Source: Micromonospora humi
GTDB lineage: Bacteria; Actinomycetota; Actinomycetes; Mycobacteriales; Micromonosporaceae
DNA length: 64,000 nt
Direction: 5' to 3'
Assembly: GCF_900090105.1 (NCBI RefSeq)
Contig: NZ_FMDM01000005.1
Coordinates: forward strand, 62,001 to 126,000
A program made the position numbers and the translations under genes. Position 1 is the stretch's first letter. Each line of letters starts with the position of its first letter. The notes beneath the pieces are model-generated. The model ran no database searches, had not been told where the DNA came from, and saw nothing but the letters and a program-made list of their open reading frames with translations. This document shows, in pieces, positions 40,178 to 47,492 of the stretch.

Positions 40178-40665
40178 TGCCGGTCGTCGAGGCGGTCGTC
40201 ACCGTCGGCGTTCCGCCGGAGGTGGCCTTCGCCGTCTCGCAGACCGTCGCCCCGGTGCGCTACCGGTGGGACCCGTTCGTCCGCGAGCAGCACTTTCTCG
40301 ACGGCGCGGCCCACCCGGGTCGGGGTGTGCGCACCTTCACCCGCTCGCGGCACGGCCTGGTGATGGTCAGCGAGTACGTCTCCTGGTCGCCGCCGACGAA
40401 CGTGGGCATGAAGATGGTCCGCGGGCCGTGGTTCTTCGAGCGGTTCGGCGGCGGGTGGCGCTTCGCGCCCGGCCCGGAGCCGGGCACCACGGTGGCGACC
40501 TGGCGCTACAACTTCCGGTGCCGTCCGGCGTTCCTGCGGCCGGTGGCCGAACGGATCGGCGGGTGGCTGCTCGGGCGGGACATCCGCCGCCGGATCGCCG
40601 GGTACGCGGCCGGCTGCGCCGACCCGGAGGTGCTGGCCGCCGCCCGTCGCTCGCTGCCCGGTTGA
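40177..40665 (+). CDS. SRPBCC (START-like) domain protein
   Basis: A 162-residue soluble protein with a polyketide-cyclase/START fold pattern: EAVVTVGVPPEVAFAVSQTV starts the beta-helix, FERFGGGWRFAPGPEPGTTVATWRYNF forms central strands, and a C-terminal amphipathic helix RRRIAGYAAG follows. It would bind a hydrophobic ligand. It overlaps the permease stop (TGATG), so it is co-expressed with the ABC exporter and may handle the same lipid-like compound; that link is inference. Confidence 0.78.
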   Translation: MPVVEAVVTVGVPPEVAFAVSQTVAPVRYRWDPFVREQHFLDGAAHPGRGVRTFTRSRHGLVMVSEYVSWSPPTNVGMKMVRGPWFFERFGGGWRFAPGPEPGTTVATWRYNFRCRPAFLRPVAERIGGWLLGRDIRRRIAGYAAGCADPEVLAAARRSLPG

Positions 40666-40683
40666 TCGGGCCCGCTCGGCCCG

Positions 40684-40941
40684 TTACGCGGTGCGGCGCA
40701 TCGCGGCGTAGACGTGGTGACCCTCGCCAACGCTCAGCACGTTCACCAGCTCCCAGCCGTAGTTGGACAGGTGCTCGACGGCCTCCATCAGCGGCGGGAA
40801 GCCGCTGCTGCCCCACTTGTGCCGCGCGATGACCATCAGGTGCCGGTGCGGGTAGGCGCGCAGGTCGACCTGACCGCCGAGGACCGCGTCGGCGGTGATG
40901 ACGCGCTCCTGGGCGAGCTTCTGCGGAGATACGAGAGCCAT
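40684..40941 (-). CDS. small conserved protein, DUF4177/DUF5703-like
   Basis: 85 residues. YPHRHLMVIARHKWGSS, the repeat-like AVEHLSNYGWELVNVLSVG and the end VYAAMRR resemble small DUF4177/DUF5703 beta-alpha proteins. No signal or membrane segment. ATG 40941 lies 7 nt after TACCCT on the minus strand and has no Shine-Dalgarno, so it looks leaderless. Function unknown. It converges on the SRPBCC gene with only 18 bp between stops. Confidence 0.6.
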   Translation of the reverse strand: MALVSPQKLAQERVITADAVLGGQVDLRAYPHRHLMVIARHKWGSSGFPPLMEAVEHLSNYGWELVNVLSVGEGHHVYAAMRRTA

Positions 40942-40948
40942 GCCCCGC

Positions 40949-40954
40949 AGGGTA
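40949..40954 (-). promoter_or_regulatory. -10 box of a leaderless promoter
   Basis: TACCCT on the minus strand, 7 nt before ATG 40941. Confidence 0.45.
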
Positions 40955-40960
40955 GGCGGG

Positions 40961-41149
40961 TCAGTCGACAGGCGCCCGGTGGAGGTGCGTGACCAGCGAG
41001 CGCCAGGCCTCGGGGGTGAAGGTGAGGGCCGGGCCGGACGGGTCCTTGCTGTCCCGGACCAGCACCACCCCGGGCAGGTTCCCGGCCACCTCGACACAGT
41101 TGCCGGCATTGTCGGAACGCGACGACTTGTACCACTGCGGCTGCCTCAC
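40961..41149 (-). CDS. DUF397-domain protein
   Basis: A 62-residue protein with the DUF397 hallmarks WYKSSRSDNAGNCVEVA, LVRDSKDP and FTPEAWRSLV. Such proteins are encoded directly after Xre/DUF5753 regulators in Streptomyces, Micromonospora and relatives, and are thought to modulate that regulator. GTG 41149 overlaps the regulator's stop (GTGA), so the two are co-translated at matched levels. Confidence 0.9.
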   Translation of the reverse strand: MRQPQWYKSSRSDNAGNCVEVAGNLPGVVLVRDSKDPSGPALTFTPEAWRSLVTHLHRAPVD

Positions 41150-41931
41150 GGCGTCACCTTCAACTTGTGGATGAGATCGAGCGAGGCGCGCTCCGGCAGC
41201 GCCTCCCCGAGCAGGATCTCCCACTTGCGCAACATCACCCGGATCCACTCGGGGTGGTCGGCGATCTGCCCGCGAGCCGGATTGTCGAGGCAGAGCATGT
41301 GCTCGCCGTCCGACAACTCGGCAATGGCGAATCCGCCACCCAGCGAAAGGTGCGCGCCGATGTCGAGGGGCAGGACGTGCAGGCGCACCCGGGGATGCTC
41401 CGCCGCGTCGAGCAGCCGGGCGAGCTGACCGTTCATGACCCTCGGCCCGCCGATGGACCGCTGCAATGCACTCTCGTCCACGATGAAGACGCACTCCGGT
41501 GGATCGCCCTTCTCCAGCACCTTCTGCCGCGCCATGCGGAGCGCCAGCAACTCCTCTACTCGGTCCTTCGAGTAGAGGCGGCCTGCCTCGAAGATGGCTC
41601 GGGCGTACTCCTCGGTCTGCAGCAGGCCGGGGACGGCGCACGGCTCGACGTTGCGCAGCAGTACCGCCTGGTCTTCGTATCCCTGCCACGGCAGGAACCA
41701 CGACGGCGAGCGGTCGCTGTCGTGCTCCTTCAGCAGGCTGGCGAGGAGGCCGCCGGTGCCGAGGGCCTGGTCGGCGGCGGCCGCGAACTCCATCGTGGGC
41801 CGGCGACGGCCGGTCTCGATGGCGGCGACCGTCGACGGGCTCCACCGGATGGTGGCCGCCAGTGCCTCCTGCGAGACGTCCGCCCCGGCGCGAGCAGCCT
41901 TCAACGCCCGGATCCACACCTCGATGTCCAT
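41146..41931 (-). CDS. Xre-type HTH regulator with DUF5753 domain
   Basis: 261 residues. The N-terminal helix-turn-helix (about residues 7-62) includes LKAARAGADVSQEALAATIRW and STVAAIETGRRRPT. The DUF5753 sensory domain (about 85-255) has EPCAVPGLLQTEEYARAI and ADHPEWIRVML. It belongs to the WhiJ-like family found in many copies in sporulating actinomycetes, often controlling development or small linked genes. ATG 41931 has GAGGTGAGG upstream. It is divergent from the 42121 ORF, a plausible target. Confidence 0.88.
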   Translation of the reverse strand: MDIEVWIRALKAARAGADVSQEALAATIRWSPSTVAAIETGRRRPTMEFAAAADQALGTGGLLASLLKEHDSDRSPSWFLPWQGYEDQAVLLRNVEPCAVPGLLQTEEYARAIFEAGRLYSKDRVEELLALRMARQKVLEKGDPPECVFIVDESALQRSIGGPRVMNGQLARLLDAAEHPRVRLHVLPLDIGAHLSLGGGFAIAELSDGEHMLCLDNPARGQIADHPEWIRVMLRKWEILLGEALPERASLDLIHKLKVTP

Positions 41932-42120
41932 CCTCACCTCGCCGGTAAGTACGCGACCGCGCTCCGTAGTAACCCCTGGCATCCTCCCCCGCCGATCGGA
42001 CCGAGTCCAGGGTGGAGGCATGCGGCCCGGCCGGTGGAGGCGACGACCCGGCGGCCGGTCCTGCGACGGTTCGCCCCGGCCGTTCCCCGCCGGGGCGAAC
42101 CCTCTTCCAGGGAGGCGCGA

Positions 42121-42954
42121 ATGCGAAGAGAACGGGGAGATCTTGGAAGGAAAGTGCCCCTGGAGGGGCCTGGATCTTCCAAGATCGGCACGGGGCGGGC
42201 GCACCTGCCGATGCGGCCGGCGTGGCGGTGCCGGGTGTGCGGGGCGCCGTGGCCGTGTCAGCCGGCCCGACTCGGGCTGCTGCGCGAGTTCCGGGGCGAC
42301 CGAACCGCATTGCTGTTCCATCTCGGCTCGCTGCTGGCCGAGGCATACACGCAGCTCAGCGGTGCCGCGAATCTGCACGAGCGCTTCCTCGGGTGGGTCC
42401 GGGCCCCGGGCGGCACAATGTTTCACGTGAATCATGAGCAGCCGGGTGCCGAGATCCATCACACCGATCCGTTCGCGGTGCCGACCGGGCAGCGCTCGCC
42501 GGTACGCCGGCTGCGTGGCCGGCTGGCCGCCCCGGTGACGCTCTGGACGGCGCCCGGCCCGGCCGGGCTGACGGTCTCGTCCACGCTGGTGGCGGAAGGG
42601 GAGCCGGACCGGCTGCTCGGCCTGGTCGATCCCGAGTCGGAGCTGTGGGCGGCGGTCGAGGACGCCGGGCGGTTCGCGGTCGCTCCGCTGGGCCCGCGCC
42701 ACCGGCAGCTCGCCGACCGTTTCGCCGGCCTGTTCCCGTCACCCGGCGGCCTGTTCGCGCAGGACGCGTGGACCGAGACGCCCTACGGGCCGGTCCCGAC
42801 GGACGCTGGCGGTTGGGCGGGGTGCCGGCTCGACGCGGCCCGGGAGTACGGCTGGGGGCTGCTGGTCGAGGCCACCGTCGAAACGGTCGACCTGCGCGAG
42901 GACGCCCCGCCCCTGCTGCACCACCGAGGCCGCTATCGCGAGCTGGCCGACTAG
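42121..42954 (+). CDS. ORF joining a small Cys-rich module to a flavin-reductase-like module
   Basis: One open frame of 277 codons. ATG 42121 has GGGAGG upstream, but residues 1-30 are atypical and encode a palindrome; ATG 42211 (MRPAW) may be the real start. Module 1 (about 31-95) has CRVCGAPWPC and LHERFLGWVRA, like small proteins encoded near HTH/DUF397 pairs. Module 2 (about 103-277) starts HHTDPFAVPTGQRSPVRRLRGRLAAPVTLW and has an FMN-reductase (split-barrel) pattern. A second start (ATG 42418 or GTG 42427) could separate the modules. No stop codon lies between them. A parS-like site spans the junction. Confidence 0.6.
   Translation: MRRERGDLGRKVPLEGPGSSKIGTGRAHLPMRPAWRCRVCGAPWPCQPARLGLLREFRGDRTALLFHLGSLLAEAYTQLSGAANLHERFLGWVRAPGGTMFHVNHEQPGAEIHHTDPFAVPTGQRSPVRRLRGRLAAPVTLWTAPGPAGLTVSSTLVAEGEPDRLLGLVDPESELWAAVEDAGRFAVAPLGPRHRQLADRFAGLFPSPGGLFAQDAWTETPYGPVPTDAGGWAGCRLDAAREYGWGLLVEATVETVDLREDAPPLLHHRGRYRELAD
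42139..42186. repeat. long imperfect palindrome near the start of the fused ORF
   Basis: An 11-bp inverted repeat GATCTTGGAAG (42139-42149) and CTTCCAAGATC (42176-42186) encloses a second hairpin, GCCCC-TGGA-GGGGC. The flanks are AT-richer than their surroundings. It could be a terminator/attenuator or an operator for the divergent HTH regulator. Confidence 0.6.
42419..42434 (+). other. parS-like ParB binding site
   Basis: TGTTTCACGTGAATCA matches the bacterial parS consensus TGTTTCACGTGAAACA at 15 of 16 positions. It lies inside the 42121 ORF, at the junction of the two modules, where it encodes MFHVNH. parS sites are found near the replication origin in actinomycetes and may lie within genes. 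I saw no other copy this close to consensus in the window. Confidence 0.65.
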
Positions 42955-43017
42955 ACCCGGCACGGGGTGGCCGATTCGACAGGTACGCCCCGTGCAGCGC
43001 GGTGCAACCATCTCTCC

Positions 43018-44133
43018 ATGACGCAGAAGAGGGTCCTGCTCTCCGGCGCCGGGATCGCCGGTGCGACCGCGGCGTACTGGCTCGCCCGCACCGGCTGGCA
43101 GGTCACCGTGGTCGAGAAGGCCGCCGGGGTCCGATCGAGTGGCAACCCGGTCGACGTACGCGGCGAGGCGGCATCGGTGGTCCGGCAGATGCAGCTCTGG
43201 CCCCGACTCCAGGAGGCCGCGACCGGGGTGAGCCGGTTGGCGGTCCTGGATGCCGCCGGTCGCCGACGGGCCGTGGTCGGCACCAGGCAGACAGCTGACG
43301 CCGGGTCGGAGGTCGAGGTCGCCCGGTCCGTTCTCGCCGGGACCCTCCTCGACGCCGCGCGTGATCAGGCCGAGATCATCGTCGGCGACTCGATAGCCGC
43401 ACTCACTCAGGACGCCGCGGGCGTCGACGTCCGCTTCGAGATCGGGAGCCCTCGACGGTTCGACCTGGTCCTCGGTGCGGACGGTCTGCACTCGGCCGTC
43501 CGCCGCCTGGCCTTCGGGCCGGAACCTCGCTTCGCCGAGCCGTTCGGGATGTACGTCGGGACGATGCGCACCAGCATCAGTGGCGGCGACCCGCACGAAG
43601 TTCTGCTGTTCAACCGGCCCGGGATCTCGCTGTCGATCCATCCGGCCGGCGGCAGTCCACTCGCCGCGTTCATCTTCCGAAGCGGGGAGCCGTACGACCA
43701 CCACGACCGGGAGGCGGCAAAGCGCCTGGTGCGGGCCGCCTACGCGGGCAAAGGATGGGTGACCGACCAGGCGGTCGCCGACTGGCTCGTGGCCGACGAC
43801 GTCTACTTCGACGCGGTCACCCGGATCGTCATGCCGTCCTGGGCGCGGGGCCGGGTCGTCCTGCTCGGGGACGCGGCCGACTGCATCTCCCTGCTGGGGG
43901 AGGGCTCCAGCAACGCCATCGTCGCCGCGAAGACCCTTGCCGATGCGCTCGCCGAGCATCCCGGGCAGCACGGCGCCGCATTCGCCGCCTACGAAGCGAC
44001 CCATCGCCGTCGGCTGCGGTCCTTCCACCGTCGAGCCGGACTCATCTCCCACTTCCTGGTTCCCGCCACGGACCTCGGTCTCCGGGTGCGGAACACGGGT
44101 CTGCGACTGACGTCGCTGTTCGCCCGTCCATGA
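43018..44133 (+). CDS. FAD-dependent monooxygenase (PHBH/TetX-like)
   Basis: 371 residues. The FAD-binding Rossmann motif is LLSGAGIAGATAAYWLA followed by VTVVEKA (about 6-33). The DG-type motif is LVLGADGLHSAVRR (about residue 155), and VVLLGDAADCISLLGEG (about residue 280) binds FAD/NAD(P)H. It hydroxylates an aromatic or polycyclic substrate; TetX-like antibiotic modification is possible but unproven. ATG 43018 has no Shine-Dalgarno and lies 6 nt after AACCAT, possibly a weak leaderless promoter. It stands alone. Confidence 0.84.
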   Translation: MTQKRVLLSGAGIAGATAAYWLARTGWQVTVVEKAAGVRSSGNPVDVRGEAASVVRQMQLWPRLQEAATGVSRLAVLDAAGRRRAVVGTRQTADAGSEVEVARSVLAGTLLDAARDQAEIIVGDSIAALTQDAAGVDVRFEIGSPRRFDLVLGADGLHSAVRRLAFGPEPRFAEPFGMYVGTMRTSISGGDPHEVLLFNRPGISLSIHPAGGSPLAAFIFRSGEPYDHHDREAAKRLVRAAYAGKGWVTDQAVADWLVADDVYFDAVTRIVMPSWARGRVVLLGDAADCISLLGEGSSNAIVAAKTLADALAEHPGQHGAAFAAYEATHRRRLRSFHRRAGLISHFLVPATDLGLRVRNTGLRLTSLFARP

Positions 44134-44194
44134 CGAACCGGGCAGTCAGTGCCCGCCGTCCGATGGGCACCACCGAGAGCGCGACCGGTTAGCG

Positions 44195-44212
44195 GAGTGA
44201 CGTGGGTCACTC
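44195..44212. promoter_or_regulatory. CRP-like operator upstream of the DUF485-actP operon
   Basis: A perfect 7-bp inverted repeat GAGTGAC-GTGG-GTCACTC. It fits the CRP layout GTGA-N6-TCAC and the actinomycete form GTG-N6-GNCAC. A further AGTGA half-site lies at 44218-44222. It sits about 100 nt upstream of the start predicted from TAGCGT (44290-44295). Confidence 0.5.
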
Positions 44213-44289
44213 GGCGCAGTGAGGACGCCGTTGGGCGCAGGGGGCAGCCGGTGCCCGGCTGAGCCTTTCGCGGTGGGAAGCGCGCTCTC

Positions 44290-44295
44290 TAGCGT
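44290..44295 (+). promoter_or_regulatory. -10 box of the DUF485-actP operon
   Basis: TAGCGT about 40 nt before ATG 44337, which has its own GAAGGTGG ribosome-binding site. Confidence 0.45.
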
Positions 44296-44336
44296 GCGCG
44301 GAAATCCCCCACGCCTGCGAAGGTGGTGATCCACAG

Positions 44337-44705
44337 ATGTCCACGGACACACCCGCGTCCGCACCCTCCGAGTCGACGGCGGAACGGTACCTAGCCGTCC
44401 AGCGGTCGGACGAGTTCGCCGGGTTGCGGCGCGCGCTGCGCGGCTTCGTCTTCCCGATGACCGTCGCGTTCTTCCTGTGGTACGCGCTCTACGTCATCCT
44501 CTCCGCGTACGCGCGGGGCTTCATGGGCACGAAGCTGGTCGGCAACATCAACGTCGCCCTGGTCTTCGGCCTGCTCCAGTTCGTCTCGACGTTCGTCATC
44601 GCCTGGCTCTACTCGCGGTTCGCCAACCGGCGGATCGACCCGGTCGCCGACCGGATCCGCGCCGAGATGGGGGAGGTGAACCATGAACACGGTCCTCGCG
44701 GCTGA
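44337..44705 (+). CDS. DUF485 (YjcH-like) membrane protein, symporter partner (pair 2)
   Basis: 122 residues. The canonical DUF485 start YLAVQRSDEFAGLRRALRGFVFP leads into helix 1 (about 40-62, FPMTVAFFLWYALYVILSAYA). FMGTKLVGNINVALVFGLLQF gives helix 2, and YSRFANRRIDPVADRIRAEM ends the protein. It shares 23 nt with the next symporter gene, as E. coli yjcH does with actP. Partner and likely modulator of the symporter. Confidence 0.88.
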   Translation: MSTDTPASAPSESTAERYLAVQRSDEFAGLRRALRGFVFPMTVAFFLWYALYVILSAYARGFMGTKLVGNINVALVFGLLQFVSTFVIAWLYSRFANRRIDPVADRIRAEMGEVNHEHGPRG

Positions 44706-46356
44706 GGCGGGCAGCACCACCGCCCGCAACCTCACCATCACGCTGTTCCTGATCTTCGTGGCGATCACGCTGGCGATCACCGTGTGGGCCAGCCGGCAGA
44801 CCAAGACCGCCACCGACTTCTACGCCGGTGGGCGCTCGTTCTCCGGCTTCCAGAACGGCATGGCGATCGGCGGCGACTACATGTCCGCCGCGTCCTTCCT
44901 GGGCATCGCCGGGATCATCGCGCTCTACGGCTACGACGGCTTCCTCTACTCGATCGGCTTCCTGGTCGCCTGGCTGGTGGCGCTGCTGCTCGTCGCCGAA
45001 CTGCTGCGCAACTCCGGCCGGTACACGATGGCCGACGTGCTGGCGTTCCGGATGCGGCAGCGGCCGGTGCGGACCGCGGCGGCGGTCTCCACCATCACCG
45101 TGTCGATCTTCTACCTGCTGGCCCAGATGGTCGGCGCCGGCGCGCTGGTGGCGCTGCTGCTCGGGATCAAGCCGGGCACCACGTTCCTCGGCATGGACGC
45201 CGACACCGCCAAGGTCGCCACCATCATCCTGGTCGGCGCCCTGATGATCATCTACGTCACGGTCGGCGGCATGAAGGGCACCACGTACGTCCAGATCGTC
45301 AAGGCGTTCCTGCTGATGAGCGGCGCCCTGGTGATGACGCTGCTGGTGCTGGCGAAGTACAAGTTCAACCTGTCCTCGCTGCTCGGCGACGCGGCCGACG
45401 CCTCGGGCAAGGGGGCGGCATTCCTCGAACCCGGGCTGCGCTACGGCGTGGAGACACCCGGCGACGCGCTGAAGACGTTCTACAGCAAGATGGACCTGCT
45501 CTCGCTCGGCATCGCGCTGGTGCTCGGCACCGCCGGCCTGCCGCACATCCTGATCCGCTTCTACACCGTGCCGACCGCGCGGGCGGCCCGTAAGAGCGTG
45601 CTCTGGGCGATCGGCATCATCGGCGCGTTCTACCTGCTCACCCTGGCCCTGGGCTTCGGCGCGGCGGCCATCGTCGGCGGGCAGGCGATCACCGCGCAGG
45701 ACAAGGCCGGCAACACCGCCGCGCCGCAACTGGCCGAGGCGTTGGGCGTGGACTTCTTCGGCGGGAACCTGGGCGGCGCGACACTGTTGGCGATCATCGC
45801 GGCGGTCGCGTTCGCCACGATCCTCGCCGTGGTGGCCGGGCTGACGCTGGCGTCGTCGTCGAGCCTGGCGCACGACTTCTACGCCAACGTCGTCAAGAGA
45901 GGGGAGACGTCGGAGCGGCAGGAGGTGAACGTCGCCCGGATCTCGGCGCTGGGGATCGGCGCGGTCTCGATCGTACTGTCGATCTTCGCGCAGAACCTCA
46001 ACGTGGCGTTCCTGGTCGCGTTGGCCTTCGCGGTCGCCGCCTCGGGCAACCTGCCGGCGATCCTCTACAGCCTGTTCTGGAAGCGGTTCAACACCTCGGG
46101 CGCGGTCTGGTCGATCTACGGCGGCCTGCTCGCCGCGGTGCTGCTGGTGTTCTTCTCGCCGGTCGTCTCCGGCGCGCCGACGGCGATGTTCCCCGACCAC
46201 GACTGGCACTGGTTCCCGCTGTCGAACCCGGGCATCATCTCGATCCCGTTCGGTTTCCTGTGCGGCTGGCTCGGCACGATCCTGTCCAAGGAGAGCGACG
46301 AGGAGAAGTACGCGGAACTGGAGGTGCGCTCGCTCACCGGCGCGGGCGCGCACTGA
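44683..46356 (+). CDS. actP: cation/acetate symporter, ActP-type (pair 2)
   Basis: 557 residues with about 13 membrane helices, family SSS. ATDFYAGGRSFSGFQNGMAIGGDYMSAASFLG is the ActP hallmark, here marked by its first and last residues. TAGLPHILIRFYTVP and LTLASSSSLAHDFYANV complete the Na+ and substrate sites. ATG 44683 follows GGGGGAGG inside the upstream DUF485 gene. It imports acetate or similar short monocarboxylates with Na+. The CRP-like site upstream fits carbon-source control. It is followed by REP copy 3. Confidence 0.88.
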   Translation: MNTVLAAEAGSTTARNLTITLFLIFVAITLAITVWASRQTKTATDFYAGGRSFSGFQNGMAIGGDYMSAASFLGIAGIIALYGYDGFLYSIGFLVAWLVALLLVAELLRNSGRYTMADVLAFRMRQRPVRTAAAVSTITVSIFYLLAQMVGAGALVALLLGIKPGTTFLGMDADTAKVATIILVGALMIIYVTVGGMKGTTYVQIVKAFLLMSGALVMTLLVLAKYKFNLSSLLGDAADASGKGAAFLEPGLRYGVETPGDALKTFYSKMDLLSLGIALVLGTAGLPHILIRFYTVPTARAARKSVLWAIGIIGAFYLLTLALGFGAAAIVGGQAITAQDKAGNTAAPQLAEALGVDFFGGNLGGATLLAIIAAVAFATILAVVAGLTLASSSSLAHDFYANVVKRGETSERQEVNVARISALGIGAVSIVLSIFAQNLNVAFLVALAFAVAASGNLPAILYSLFWKRFNTSGAVWSIYGGLLAAVLLVFFSPVVSGAPTAMFPDHDWHWFPLSNPGIISIPFGFLCGWLGTILSKESDEEKYAELEVRSLTGAGAH

Positions 46357-46365
46357 CCGGTAGTT

Positions 46366-46420
46366 GTTAAGCGGGGCCCCCGCCTCTACCGGAGGCGTTA
46401 AGCGGGGGCCCCGCCTTACC
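46366..46420. repeat. REP-like palindromic element, copy 3
   Basis: Two units, GTTAAGCGGGG/CCCCCGCC and GTTAAGCGGGGGCCCCGCCTTAC, joined by TCTACCGGAGGC. It sits in the 81-bp gap between actP and uxs, 9 bp after the actP stop and 4 bp before the uxs -10 box. Its linker type matches copy 4, not copies 1 and 2. Confidence 0.82.
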
Positions 46421-46424
46421 TGTA

Positions 46425-46430
46425 TAGGGT
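46425..46430 (+). promoter_or_regulatory. -10 box of a leaderless promoter (uxs)
   Basis: TAGGGT (within TATAGGGT), 7 nt before ATG 46438. Confidence 0.45.
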
Positions 46431-46437
46431 GGCGGGC

Positions 46438-47418
46438 ATGAAGGTCGCTCCCCGGTTCGGTCCCGGACACCGCATCCTCGTCACCGGCGGCGCCGGATTC
46501 GTCCCGTCCCACCTGGTCGACCGGCTCGTCGAGCGCGGCTGCACCGTGGTGGTGCTGGACAACTTCGTCACCGGGTCCCGGGACAACGTGGCCCACCTGC
46601 TGGAGAAGCCGACCTTCACGCTGGTCGAGGCGGACATCTCCGACGGCCTGCCCACCGACCACCCGGCCGTGGCCGAGCGGTTCGACGCGATCCTGCACAT
46701 GGCGTCCCCGGCCAGCCCGACCGACTTCGAGAAGCTTCCGGTGGAGATCCTCCGGGTCGGTTCGGTGGCGACGCTGGCCCTGCTGGAGCGGGCCACCGCC
46801 GACGGCGCGCGGTTCCTGATGGCCTCCACCTCCGAGGCGTACGGGGACCCGAAGGAGCACCCGCAGCGGGAGACCTACTGGGGCAACGTCAACCCGATCG
46901 GCATCCGGAGCGTCTACGACGAGGCGAAGCGCTTCTCCGAGGCGGCCGCCATGGCCTACCACCGCAGCCGGGGCACGGACACCGCGATCGTGCGGATCTT
47001 CAACACGTACGGCCCGCGGATGCGCCCGGACGACGGCCGGGCCATCCCGACCTTCATCTCCCAGGCGCTGCGCGGCGAGCCGATCACCGTGCACGGCACC
47101 GGCGACCAGACCCGGTCCATCTGTTACGTCGACGATCTGGTGCGGGGCATCCTGCTGCTGCTCGACTCGACGCAGACCGGCCCGATCAACTGCGGCACCG
47201 AGCACGAGATGTCCATGCGGCAACTGGCTGAGACGATCGTGTCACTCACCGGCAGCAGTTCCGAGGTGAGCTACATCACTCGGGCCTCGGACGACCCGGA
47301 GAAGCGCCGCCCCGACCTCACGCTCGCCCGCGAGCTGCTGGGATACGAGCCGACAGTGACGCCCGAAGACGGCCTCGGACGCACGATCGCGTACTTCCGC
47401 GAGCGGCTAGGGTACTGA
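46438..47418 (+). CDS. uxs: UDP-glucuronate decarboxylase (UDP-xylose synthase)
   Basis: A 326-residue short-chain dehydrogenase/epimerase. RILVTGGAGFVPSHLVDRL is the NAD-binding GxxGxxG loop, with Pro replacing the usual Ile/Gly neighbour. HMASPASPTDFEKLPVEIL, STSEAYGDPKEHPQRETYWG and SVYDEAKRFSEA (catalytic Tyr and Lys) are hallmark UXS segments. It converts UDP-glucuronate to UDP-xylose, a possible donor for the exopolysaccharide or glycosylated products, though no UDP-glucose dehydrogenase is present in the window. ATG 46438 is leaderless-like; an upstream in-frame GTG (46429) lies within the promoter. Confidence 0.85.
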   Translation: MKVAPRFGPGHRILVTGGAGFVPSHLVDRLVERGCTVVVLDNFVTGSRDNVAHLLEKPTFTLVEADISDGLPTDHPAVAERFDAILHMASPASPTDFEKLPVEILRVGSVATLALLERATADGARFLMASTSEAYGDPKEHPQRETYWGNVNPIGIRSVYDEAKRFSEAAAMAYHRSRGTDTAIVRIFNTYGPRMRPDDGRAIPTFISQALRGEPITVHGTGDQTRSICYVDDLVRGILLLLDSTQTGPINCGTEHEMSMRQLAETIVSLTGSSSEVSYITRASDDPEKRRPDLTLARELLGYEPTVTPEDGLGRTIAYFRERLGY

Positions 47419-47479
47419 GCCCGGCTGTCCGCCGGCGGTGAGCCGTGCGCGCCTGAGGGCGGCGGTGGACCGACCGACC

Positions 47480-47485
47480 TACCCT
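47480..47485 (+). promoter_or_regulatory. -10 box of a leaderless promoter (LCP gene 1)
   Basis: TACCCT, 7 nt before ATG 47493. Confidence 0.45.
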
Positions 47486-47492
47486 CGGTTAC

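Noticed and set aside
41146..42702. A longer form of the HTH regulator starting at GTG 42702
   Set aside because: Residues upstream of ATG 41931 are antisense to the flavin-reductase-like ORF and low-complexity. ATG 41931 has a strong ribosome-binding site and gives the usual family N-terminus.
46429..46437. GTG 46429 as the uxs start
   Set aside because: It lies on the last bases of the TAGGGT -10 box. The ATG at 46438 sits at leaderless distance and matches the family N-terminus.
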